A DNA stretch of 64,000 nucleotides from [Phialemoniopsis] sp. UDSM-2020 (taxonomy: Eukaryota; Ascomycota; Sordariomycetes; Thyridiales; Thyridiaceae): NCBI GenBank assembly GCA_018873225.1, contig JAEILZ010000001.1, positions 2,170,001 to 2,234,000 on the forward strand, written 5' to 3'. Below, piece after piece: positions 45,401 to 56,381 of the stretch. A program made the position numbers and the translations under genes. The notes under the pieces are model-generated. The model had not been told where the DNA came from. It did no database searches and was given only the letters and a program-made list of their open reading frames with translations. How positions within the stretch are numbered: position 1 is the stretch's first letter; each line of letters begins with the position of its first letter.

Positions 45401-45790
45401 GAACCAGGGTTTCCTCCTGTATGTATGTACATACAGGTGCTGGGGGCGTTAGACAGGATCGAAAACTGCCTAATTGACAACCCACCATCCACAGAATCCG
45501 TATCACCTGGACGGCCCTGACTGGCTGGGCGCGGGGGTTGGTGCAAGCGTCGAATGCAACGTACTTGCACGACCACACAGCATGCAGCTCGTGGCCACGC
45601 ATCTCCAGTAGATGGCGTTAGCTTCTGACAGATTCGGGCAGCTACATAGCTTGCCGCCCTCAGACAGGTCAAGGCATATCGATAACAAGAGACTGCCCAT
45701 GAGAGTTGTCTCATTCGAGGCGGACAAACACAGGGGACAATTGGGCTTGATGCAGTGTACCAGTCTAATGGTCTGGTGCTTTCTGACATT

Positions 45791-45812
45791 GATTTTCTAT
45801 CTATCTATCTAG
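45791..45812. repeat. short CTAT tetranucleotide repeat
   Basis: TTTTCTATCTATCTATCTAGG holds about four CTAT units in the intergenic region. A minor microsatellite. Confidence 0.6.
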
Positions 45813-46156
45813 GTAAACCCACGTAATTGGAAGCTCAAGAGGGACCCATGAAGGCCAGAGCAGTATCTGCCTGACCCATGTACTCAAACCTCTCATCGCA
45901 ACCCGCAGGCTACAACTCTGTCATTCAACGGCTCCCAGGCAGCTACCCCGCAAGCCCGAGCTTCTAGCAACGTATGCCAGAGCAGGGAGCTGGGTCATCA
46001 CGTATGCCTGTGACACCCACCCGGACAACCTCGTTGGACCGGGTGGTGCGTGTCTGGAACCCTTTGGCTGGCGCTAGTGGCCATCCAGGTGCCTAGTCCT
46101 CGAGCGGGCGGGCCGCTCTCTGGAGTTTGGGGACCTTTGTCGCGCTGATCTGTCGT

Positions 46157-47637
46157 CTAATGGGCAGCCTTGGGTGCGTTAGGCAGCTCCTGCAGAGCCT
46201 CGCCAATAATGCTGATGGCCTTCCGGAGCTCCTCCTCGGTGATGACCAGGGGAGGAGCGAATCGGATGATGTCCCCATGGGTAGGTTTGGCCTGTGCAAC
46301 AAAGTTAGCGTCCTCGTCTTGTTTTCACGATACTGCCAGGCAGACGCCAGGGATGTGGAGAGTAGATGTAAAACATACCAGGAGACCCTTCTCCTTCAGA
46401 AGGACGCAAAGATCCCACGCACTGCGTCCGTTGGTAGCCTGCTCGTCGATCACTACAGCGTTCAACAGACCCTTGCCGCGAACCAGCTTGATAATGGGCG
46501 AGTTGAAGCCAGCCACAGAGTCACGGAAGATCTTGCCCAGCTTCTCCGAGTGCTCCACCAAGTTGTTCTCCTCGACAAGCTCCAGGGCCCGCATGGAGAC
46601 GGCGCATCCGAGAGGGTTGCCACCGTAGGTGGAACCGTGGGTGCCGGGCTCGACAACAAGCATGACCTCCTTGCTGGCAAGGACGGCGCTCACGGGGTAC
46701 ATACCGCCGGAGATAGCCTTGCCCAAGGTGATGACATCAGGCTTGATTCCAGCCCACTCGGAGCACAGCATACGGCCAGTACGGGCAATGCCGGTCTGAA
46801 TCTCGTCGCAGATGAACAGGACGTTGTGCTTGCGGCACAGAGCGTGGACCTTGCCGAGGTAGTCCTCGTCGGGGACAAAGACACCAGCCTCACCCTGGAT
46901 GGGCTCGCAGATGAAAGCGGCGGTGTTCTTGCCATGCTCCTCCAGAACCTCCTCGAGGTCGGCAATGTTGTTGTAGCGGATCAGCTTGCCGTTGGTCGGG
47001 TTGTAGGGGCCGACGTTGGGGACAAAGGGGCCGTAGTTGTCGCGGGACTCGGGGTCCATGGACAGAGAGATGGCCAGCATCTGGAATCCTGGTTAGCTAT
47101 GCTTCATCTAGCCCGCAAGAGCTCTAATGAAATTACAGTTCGGCCGTGGAAGTTGCCACCGACTGAGAAGACAAGGGCCTTGCCCTCGGGCACCTTCTTG
47201 ACCTTGTACGCCCACTTCCTAGCGACCTTGACCGCCGTCTCGACGGCCTCGGCGCCGGTGTTCATGGGCAGAACCATGTCGTAGCCGAAGACGGAGCGGA
47301 CCTTCTCGGCCCACTTGGGGAAGACATCGTTGTGGAAGGCCCTGGAGCTCAGCGTCGCCCGCGAGGCCTGCTCGGTGAGAGCCTTGACCAGCTCGGGGTT
47401 GCAGTGGCCCTGGTTGACGGCACTGTAGGCGGAGAGAAAGTCGATGTAGTGCTTGCCCTCGGGATCCCATACGTTGACACCCTCGGCGCGGGCGAAGACG
47501 ACGGGGAGCGGGTGGTAGTTGTGGGCGGCGTACTCGTTCTCAGCGGCGATGGCGCCCTTGGTGGAGGACGCGTGGTACCGAGATGCAGTCGCACTGCCAT
47601 TGGCGGCAGCGCCGTTGTTGTCTGCGTGGGGGGCCAT
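46157..47637 (-). CDS. car2: ornithine aminotransferase
   Basis: Three exons (47137-47637, 46379-47080, 46157-46291) give 445 residues, the usual length. The enzyme transfers the delta-amino group of ornithine to 2-oxoglutarate, giving glutamate semialdehyde, in arginine catabolism. Class-III aminotransferase marks are present: [19 protein letters not shown] near 100, [29 protein letters not shown], and the pyridoxal-phosphate lysine at about 288 in [13 protein letters not shown]. The N-terminus lacks a clear mitochondrial presequence, fitting the cytosolic fungal form. Introns are 56 and 87 nt with canonical ends. It is divergent from the GPI mannosyltransferase gene. Confidence 0.95.
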
Positions 47638-49033
47638 GATGTCGATTGGCAGTATGAATTGGAACGCCTCACAAAGGAAGATGTAGCGGGGGAGGAGGAG
47701 TCGTGCTGTGACGACCTTGTGGAGAAGTGGTGGTACGTTGCCAAGGAATGGAACGAATCAGTACCAACAAAGAGTTATCTCTTATCTAAGACGTAGAAGA
47801 GGGGCCCAGATTAATGTACTTTGTGGTTGACAGAGCCTGATTCTGGTCTGATGTCTTGAGAAAGCAGTAAAAGGCGAGAACAGGTGTGTATTGGCCAGAG
47901 CTATTAGTATAGACCTCTTATACCTGGGAGAAAAGAAAAAACATGGGCAAAGCGGAGATGTCACGAGTCGGCTTCCATCGCTCAAGCAGGCTTCGGCGGC
48001 GACACGGAGGGCGAGCGAGGCCCCCTCCGGACGCCACACTAAACCCCTAAGTGCAAGTGGAAGCGTCCGACCCGGCCATCACCAATCGTCCGTCATCATG
48101 TGCAACGGTGAATGCCGAAGGAAAGCGGCGTCTCGAGAAGACCGGTGGGTCGAGAATTCTCGCCCAAGGGAGTACCGTGCCATTGCGGATACTTGGCTAG
48201 ATGCAGATATCGACTGACGGGCTCGGCCTCTTGGTAAATACTGTGATGCAATGGAGTGTAGTCTCGCTGCTGGGTTTCCCCAGAGGACTGGATTAAATTG
48301 TTATTTGCTGTGGATGGGGGCCAGAGCAGTGCGAGTAGTAGCCATCGAGAAATCTGGGCAGACTCATCCTGCTCGCACCTTGTCCCTAATGGCAAGCGTC
48401 GCCGACCCCCCACCAGATGGCTTGGAAACCGCCGCTAAACCTTAGGGGGATTCGTAAAGACCACCCGAACCGGAGCCTTCCACGAGTCCCAGGGAGCCAG
48501 GCAAGTGGGCGACGGATCACATGGTAGATTGATTGCGACCTTTTGCCTAGATCACTCCCGCGTAGGTAAAGAATCAGAAATGATTATCCCACTACCCGAG
48601 CGTATATTGACCATTCATCATCGTCTTTTTAGTTTGGGTCGAGATTGAGTAAAGTAAGAAATGTCAGCTTTTCCGACACCCACTTGCAGGGTGTCTCTTG
48701 AGGCTCTGAGATGCCCTGCAGCATGCGCTGTGGCCAATCGGCAGACCATTGGTGTGGTGTTGCTCCACGGCAGGCATGCCTGAGCCATCGGCAAATCGCC
48801 TTCCAAACCTGGTAATAGCTTTGCCGAGAACCTGGCACGTCCCAGGTCGGGTCGGTTCGTCCCTGTCGCTGCCAGCTGGCGGTAGCGAAATGCAGGCTGG
48901 CATCATCGCTACGCCAGACCAAGAGCTGGCATCAAACCTGCAAAAGCAGAGGTTCCACGACAACTCCAAGTAAAGTCTCCCGAGATCGCAAGTATACCAA
49001 TCGGGGAAGGATGGTTCCTTAGATATTGTCGCC
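47638..49033. promoter_or_regulatory. 1.4-kb divergent region (ornithine aminotransferase / gpi10)
   Basis: No gene with family features is seen; short frames overlap on both strands (for example 48664-49260 minus, which runs antisense into gpi10). The region should hold promoters for both flanking genes. I did not find a perfect TGASTCA site in it. Confidence 0.5.
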
Positions 49034-51225
49034 ATGAGTTCTGAGAAGATAAGCGCCCTGATGGACAAACCAGGCGATGCGGCCAAGCCATCGCCAATAT
49101 CCCTGCCTGAACCGCCGAAGCTCCATCCAGATGTGCTTGCGGCCCAGACCCAAGACATATTCCTCATTCTTTTTATACTGCGCTTCTGTAACGCTTTGAG
49201 TGTCCGCACCTTTTTCCAGCCCGATGAATTCTTCCAAGCCCTCGAGCCGGCGTGGAACATCGCCTTTGGCCCCGAGAGTGGAGCCTGGCTTACTTGGGTA
49301 TTTTGACACCACCTCCGGCTCTAAGAGTCGGGACACTTACACGATGCATGGCGTGTTGACATGGTTGAATAGGAATGGCAGCACCAGCTGCGGTCATCTC
49401 TGCACCCAGCACTATTTGCTGGGTTCTATGTTGTCATAGATAACATCGTCAAAGTTCTGCTGCCCCCTGTGAGGCCAGTCGTATTGATATGGCTGCCAAA
49501 GATGATCCAGTCTGTGTTTGCAACTCTGGGCGACTTTTACACATGGAAACTTGCAGAGAAGATCTTTGGGGAGAGTAGTCACGCGTCTTTTGCTACAGTA
49601 TGTTGGGCTTGCTTTCCACATAGAAAGATCTGTCTGGGTTAACTGCTCTACTCCCAGTTATGGTTGACCATGCTCAACCCGTGGCAGTTCTACTGCTCTA
49701 CGAGAACATTCTCCAACTCTCTGGAGACGACGTTGACCATCATGGCTCTCTACCACTGGCCATGGGAGCTGCTGGGAGACTCGAAGGATAAGACTGAGAA
49801 GCTCTTACGCGGCACTACGAGTGCTCAGGGGTAAGCCAAATAGCGATAAAGACTACACAAATCGCAATCACTAACATCACTAGCCTCCGTCTCTCTCTAC
49901 TCCTTGCAGCCATCGCCGTAATTCTGCGGCCAACTAACATCCTGATCTGGGGAGCCATTCTCACGTTGACTGTGACGCGGATGACCCTGGATGGCAAGTC
50001 GCCCATCGATGCTCCCACCCTCACATTTCTCATCAGCGAGATTGTTCTATGCGGAACCTGTGTCTTAGGCCTGTCTGTCGTTTCAGACCGCTTCTACTTT
50101 GGCTTCTGGACTTTCCCTCCTTACGAGTTCCTGCGGTTTAACATCTCTAAGTCGCTAGCCGTCTTCTACGGCCGCAACGACTGGCACTATTACCTGTCGC
50201 AGGGAATCCCCCTGCTAACGACGACGTTTGTGCCTTTTGCGCTTCTGGGAATATATAAGGCCACTGTGGGCCTTCCTTCGACGTCGATTCAGCAGTCCAA
50301 CACTCTCAGAACGCTCGCTTTTGTCGTGATATCGACAGTGGGCGCTTTATCTCTCATCTCGCATAAGGAAGTCCGCTTCATCTACCCCCTGCTTCCTAGC
50401 CTCCATATACTCGCCGCACCATACGCCATGTCCTTCTTCACCGTACCGGCAAAAGCATCAACAACCACCACCACAGACAGCAAAGACAACAAACCAACCG
50501 TCGCCCCATCCTACGACCGAAAGATCATCCGCAAGCCCCTCCTCTCCATCCTCATCCTCGTCAACGTCGTGCTTGCAGGCTACCTCTCCCTCTTCCACCA
50601 GCCCGCGCCCCTCTCCGTCCTCTCGTTCCTCCGCTCAGAGTACGAGCGCCTGCACCCAGACCACCTGGACCTCATGCCGCGCACCGCCCTGTCCGGGCCC
50701 AACCCGGCCGCCCTGTCCGAGTCGGCCACCACCGAGGTCGGCGGCGACGAAGACGAGCTCTTCGCGCTCTTCCTCATGCCCTGCCACTCCACGCCCTGGC
50801 GCAGCCACCTCGTCTACCCGGGCCTGCGCGCGCGCGCCCTCACCTGCGAGCCGCCCCTGCACACCGAGCCGGGAACGCCCGAGCGCCGCGACTACCTCGA
50901 CGAGGCGGACCGGTTCTACCTGCAGGAGCCCCTGGGCCGGCGCTTCCTCGAGGAGGAGATGTGGCCGCGGCTCGTGGCGGGCGACGACGACAGGGCGTAC
51001 AAGCGCGGGGGGGAGGTACCCCGTTACATTGTCGGGTTTGAGGGCTTGGAGGAAGTCCTGAGGGAGTACTTTTCCGAGGAAGGGAGTGATTTGGGTGTTG
51101 AGCTGACGAGGGTGTGGGAGGGATGGAATGGGCTGTTTAGTGAGGACTGGAGGAGGAAGGGGTCGATTGTTGTTTGGGATACGGGGGTTTGGGGGAGGGA
51201 GGATTGCTCTGGGGTGTTGTATTGA
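49034..51225 (+). CDS. gpi10: GPI mannosyltransferase 3 (PIG-B / Gpi10)
   Basis: Four exons (49034-49297, 49373-49597, 49658-49830, 49884-51225) give 667 residues. It is a GT22-family dolichol-phosphate-mannose-dependent enzyme that adds the third mannose of the GPI anchor in the ER lumen. The family motif [13 protein letters not shown] starts at about residue 62, and the GT22 signature HKEVRF is at about 381-386. Many hydrophobic segments (for example [46 protein letters not shown]) mark a multi-pass membrane protein. The C-terminal 200 residues are soluble and GC-rich in codons, with [16 protein letters not shown] residues ([10 protein letters not shown]) as in other members. It converges with the MFS gene (240 bp between stops). 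Confidence 0.94.
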
Positions 51226-51465
51226 TTCCAACCTCTTGTGGCAGGTTGAGTTTTTGTATATCGGCATGTCAGAGAGACGAAAAGATGAGCTCGATAGAGA
51301 TAGATTGTTCAACTGGTACTCTTGTATTTCTGTTTAGTTTTGCATGTCTAGATCTCGTGTAGATGTATGACCTATCCATTTACACATCTTCAGCTACTGC
51401 TCCAAGCCAATCACAGCAACCCTATGTTGCACACTATCCAATGCTATTTCAGAACTTTTCGGGGA

Positions 51466-53268
51466 TTAGATCATATATCTGAAGTCGGGGTTGAGGTCCT
51501 ACAGACGGCAAAAGTCAGTACTAAATTTCCTCTTCTCAAAACAGAAGGAAAACACTTACCCCAAGCTCATTCTTCTCATACTCGGTCAGCCCAACGTCGT
51601 GCGCCGCCTTGTCGCGCCGGCGGTTCTCCCACGTGATGGCGAGGAAGTACAGGATGCACGAGAAGGCGCTCAGGCACACGAAGCCGATGCAGATGGAGTA
51701 GCCCTTGCGGTAATAGGGCGCGTCGGTCGGCAAAAAGGCATAGGTCGCGATGATGCCGCCAATGTTGCCGAAGCCGACCTGCCACGCGACGCCGATGGCG
51801 CGGCGGTGGTGGCCGCCGAGGTTCATGTTGAACCAGCACACGATGACCGGCATGGCGCTGTAGGTGCCCATGCAGATGAGGAAGAGCGCCGCGTACTGCA
51901 CGTCGGTGCGGTCGTGGACGTTCATGAGGATGCCGAACCCGGTCAGGGACAGGCAGATGGGCCCCACGGTGAAGAGGAAGCGGTGCTTGGCGATGTCGGA
52001 CAGCGTCGCGATGACCATGGCGAAGCCGAAGGCGACGGCCCACGGAGGGACCGAGTGCAGCTGCGTCTGGATGGCGTCGTAGTGGTAGGTGCTGATGATG
52101 GCCGGGCTGAAGAAGGCGTAGCCGTAGGCGGGCACGATGAGGCCAAAGTACATGAAGCCGCCGAGGATGATCTTGTAGTCCTTCATGACGGTCAGGACGT
52201 CGCGGAAGCCGAGCTTGCGCTCGGCGGCGTTGGCGCCGACGTCGGCCTCGAGGCGGGCCTTGACGTAGGCGCGCTCGTCTTCGGTCAGCCACTTCGCCTG
52301 CTCCGGGAAGGTGGGGAAGATAAAGAGGAAGATGAGGCAAACGAGAAAGGTGATGCCACCCTCGATGATGAAGATCCAGCGCCAGCCGTTGTAGCCGCGC
52401 AGCCCTTGCATCTTGCCGATGCCCGAGGCCAGGAGACCGCCGAAAGCGCCGGCGAGGGAGGTCGACGAGAAGAAGAAGGAGTAGCGCCTCTGGGCCTCGG
52501 AGCGCTTATACCACATGCTCAAGAGATAAAAGCAGCCGGGGAACATGCCGCACTCGAAGACGCCGAGGAAGAAGCGGGTGGCGAGCAGGCCCGAGTAGTT
52601 CTGGACGAGGCCCTGGCACAGGGTGACGATGCCGAAGCCCATGCCGCAGATGGACAGCCAGATGCGCGGGGAGAAGCGCTTGAGCAGGATGTTGGAGGGG
52701 ATCTCGAAGAAGACGTAGGGGACGAAGAAGATGGTCAGGGCCGTGTTGTACTTTGTCGTGTCGCCCATGTGCAGGTCGTCCTGCAGCTTGAAGGAGCGGG
52801 CGTTGGCCATGTTGATGCGGTCGAGGAAGGCGAGCAGGTAGAGCAGCGAGATAAAAGGGATGACGCGCAGGTCGATCTTGGTCATGAGCCGGCGCTCCGT
52901 CGTGTGCGGCGGGCACGGGACGTGCAGCTCGTCGAACCGGGCCCTCGGTTCCTGGGCGCCGTAGGCCGCTTCAACCGACAGTCCGGCGCCGTTGCCGGCC
53001 GGGTCGCCGTGCTTCTCGGAGGCTGGTGGGTCATTGCCATGTTAGCCGGAGCCGGAAGACTATCAAATGAAACGACAGATGAAACAAGAGTTGTAGAGTG
53101 GAGGCCTGAACCAATGTGGTGGTCTCGCATCCCTCCACAAACCGCAAGACAACACAAGCCCGCCGAGCCACTTGGTGTGTAAGTCGGCGTCGCCAAGACT
53201 CGCGCCACTATAGACTATACACAACACCAAATGAGAAATGGAGGAAGCATACTCTTTGAACCAAACAT
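51466..53268 (-). CDS. MFS transporter, allantoate permease (anion:cation symporter) family
   Basis: Three exons (53253-53268, 51560-53022, 51466-51498) give 503 residues. The first exon codes only five residues plus one base (MFGSK), and the last only ten residues. The protein has about 12 hydrophobic spans; the start of the first membrane bundle reads LRVIPFISLLYLLAFLDRIN, and the loop GRF-like segment is ATRFFLGVFECGMFPGCFYL, both typical for the Dal5/Tna1-type family of organic-anion importers (allantoate, nicotinate, pantothenate and similar). The exact substrate cannot be told. Introns are 230 and 61 nt. The long antisense frame on the plus strand is a GC artefact. It converges with gpi10. 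Confidence 0.9.
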
Positions 53269-56200
53269 GGTGACCTCGCTATACGCTAATTGGGTGATTT
53301 GTTGAGGTCCGTCACACAATTGTCGAGGTTTGAGTAAAACGAGGTAGACCCCAAAATCCGCCTTTTGTTATGGGAACCGTGTGCGTGTGTGAGTGTCGAG
53401 CAGATTTTCACAAAAGGAAACCTGCCACAAGCTTAGGAATGTGCCACTCTTTCCTTAGGACCGAGACCCCGAGACTCAGTCTCCGAATTGGAGCACAAAT
53501 GACCGACGGTGTAAGGGTGTGTGTGTGTGAGTCGCGAAGAGGGGAAAGAAGGCCGGTGTAGGAGGGTGCCGTCACGGATGTCTTATATAATATGACGGTC
53601 ACCAAGAAAAAACGAACACAGACCCCAGGATTTGCAAGCAGAGCACGGTCTTGGGACCCAGAAATGGAGCAATTGACAAGTAGAGTATTTTTAAGACCCC
53701 AAAGACGACTAGACTGGTGCGGCTCCCCCGCTAGCTGAAGTGTCCATCGTCCTGCCAAAAGGGAGGATACCTACTCTAGTCTCGATCCGCGTGAAGGTTC
53801 TTTTGACGGGTCGGGGTCGCCCCCGAGAGGAGTTCCCATTGTCAGCTCCATCCATCGGCTACCCGTGTTGCTCTAGCTTTTTGTCATGCAGGGAGAGGCA
53901 TGCGCGAGGCCAGAGAGGGTGCAGAGTCCCGCGAAGCAGCGAGCGAGCCCGAGTGGTACCGTGGAATTGTGCAGACGGAGCTGACGGAACCCGGGGGATG
54001 CAGGCATGCAGATCCCACCCACGCGATACCTTCTCCGCACGACCAAAAAGCTTCCCTGTCACCCGTGTAATCAAAGGTCTTGGCCTCTAGGGAGGGCAGG
54101 CGTCAGAGAGGAATCACGGCCGTCACAGTCTCGGCCGGGTTGAAGCAGAGATATCAGTGGTCAGCGGGATAACGGACATTTCATGGAATTTCACTTCTGT
54201 GGCGCCCCATGCAAGTGTCGATGCAAAAATACTGGGGAAAAGCAGCACATTTCCCATTCTGGCCAAAATCTTAAGCTTGTCTTGTGTTAGGTACGAATAC
54301 AAAAGTTTGATAGCCTCACGTCAGCCGCAAATACGAGTGGCAGATCAATGCGGCGCAGACGCAAAACCCACAGGACACGCAGCATTGTTCTTCTGCCTCT
54401 GTCAGTTGCTTTACCCGTCGCGAGCACGGAGATTTGATGTGATGAGTGTTGTTCTTTTTAGCATCGGCTTGGACCTCGGTGCTTTTTGAGTTAAGCAATA
54501 GGCTTGGCCAGCCTAGTCGTTGCCAATGCCGCCACGGCGCCTGCGCTAGTCAGGATGGAGAAGCCCCCAAGACTTTGCCAGCGCCCCCTTCATCATTCAT
54601 CTGACGACTCTTGTTTTTACAGGGATTGATTTGTGCAAATCGGCATTTTGTGTCGGCAAAAAGACAGACATTTCATATTCTGTCTTCTTTCTTATTGGTT
54701 TTGTCAACCTTGCCTTGCCGTACAGTGGTACATTATTTTAGCTAAAGTAAGATATCATCGGAGGTACCACAGTCGGCGGTTCCGATGTACACCATGGACA
54801 GACAACAAAGGCCTTGTCAGCCACCAACGAACCTTATGAAACAATGCTTTAAATCTCATGCCACGAGGCTGTCGGGATATTCACTTCAATGCCCCGTACA
54901 TTTGTCAAGCACATTCCTCCTCCCTCGTGTGCTGTGACGAGACTCACGCAACCAAACCAAAACCGTTCACCGAGGCACACATACAAAATTCCGATCCAGC
55001 ATAGCGCTGGCGCACGTCGCTGTGGGGTTCAAGCTTTTTTGGTGTCTCTCTTCCGCCCAGCGCTAAATTTCTTTCCACTGCCGTGTACTTTTTGATGCGG
55101 GGAATGCATCTGATGACCAGGGGTCTAGAACGACCTAAACTCCGAACATCTGAATGGGACTGTCGGAGTGCTCATTGCTCGATGGATCTCTTTTCCAGAG
55201 AGAAAAGATATGGCATACAACACAACGTAAGGTGGGTAAAGTAGGTAGTCGAAAAAGACGGCAGCACCCAGGCCACCTGCAGATCTTCAAACACGCCCTA
55301 ATGCAGCCTGTCGTTCGTCGAAGCCTTCTCGAACGTCTGCTTTCCTTCTTCTTGTTACCCAACCCACCTGAGTGGCACAGCATCGAGGTCACACTTGCAC
55401 ACCAATATTCAAGATAATACACACACGGCTTTCTAACCTTTCAGATGTTCCTGCTGTGAAACGCCATGGGACCGTCATCACAAGACAGAAGGACTTACAT
55501 GCCCCTTATACAGAGCGGTTCAGTCTGTTATTGTCAATTGCCCCAGTATTGGAGTTTGAAAGACGATCTCATGTGGGGGATCCGCCTCATTCTGATGAAA
55601 TGTTGCGCCAAGGTCCTTTCACATCAGGGCCAACTTTGTGACCATTTCATCATCTCACAGAGTGGGAGTCTTGATGGCAGCGTTCCCATACATATTGAGA
55701 GAAGCCCTAACCGGGGCATTATATTACTTTCCTGGTGGAACCGCCTCCAAGCATCATCTACAGTAGAGGACTAGTAGTATAGACGGCGGGTTTTTCGAAT
55801 ACTCATTACAACTTTGTCGAACAATATGGTGTTCTCCTCAAACTCCGATCCACTGCCTGCCCTCATGTATCTTTTCAGGGGCCTTTGCTTCGATGATCTC
55901 GTCAATAATGCGCAAAATCATCTGCACCGGCCCTTCTTCCATCCATGCTTTTTATCGTTCGTCAAGGGGATAGGTGAAAAGGGGCAACTCAACGCGAAAA
56001 AGACAAGAACAACTCCCTGTACTGCACAGATCGTCCTGGCAGCATGTGTGAATATAGTTCGTCCCAAAAACAAAGACCAGATGAAAATCGGGGTATCCTC
56101 AATCGCACGCACCCGTCGCAAACCGCCATCGCATCGCATATCAAGAACAAAAGGCGTCGTTGGGTCGAATATTTCCGGTTCGCCAGGAGGAACACCTCTC

Positions 56201-56381
56201 GAGACATATTCGAACCAGAAAAACCGACGCCACGTGTCCGAAGCCGAGAAAGGGGAAACATTAGAAATTTTGGCGCTGCTTGAGAGGTGCCGCAAAAACC
56301 GAAACAGTATGATGGTGGTGCTGCATGTCGTCCTCACAGCGTAGCACAACATGCTGGTGGTGTCGCAGTAGATCAAACGCT
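53269..56381. other. 3.1-kb intergenic region between MFS and RhoGAP genes
   Basis: Both flanking genes are on the minus strand, so this is MFS promoter plus RhoGAP 3' side. A short GT-dinucleotide run lies at 53517-53530. Frames of 60-176 codons overlap on both strands and show no motif. I see no tRNA, transposon ends or 5S gene. Confidence 0.5.

Larger units (their letters stand above)
41349..46156. other. 4.8-kb intergenic region upstream of atg1
   Basis: The region lies between the atg1 start and the 3' end of the aminotransferase gene, both on the minus strand, so most of it is atg1 upstream or leader sequence. Frames up to 209 codons occur but are TTG- or GTG-started, low in complexity or overlapped by equal frames on the other strand. 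Isolated good splice donors (GTAAGT at 43890, GTGAGT at 44201) hint at possible non-coding transcripts. No gene can be supported. Confidence 0.5.

Noticed and set aside
51491..53182. Long plus-strand frame (563 codons) opposite the MFS gene
   Set aside because: It is the mirror of GC-rich MFS codons, has a very biased Asp/Glu/Gly/Ala composition, no motif, and lies fully antisense to a well-supported transporter.
55814..56344. Plus-strand frame of 176 codons downstream of the RhoGAP gene
   Set aside because: No motif; it overlaps the minus-strand 3' side of the RhoGAP gene and an opposite frame of similar size.
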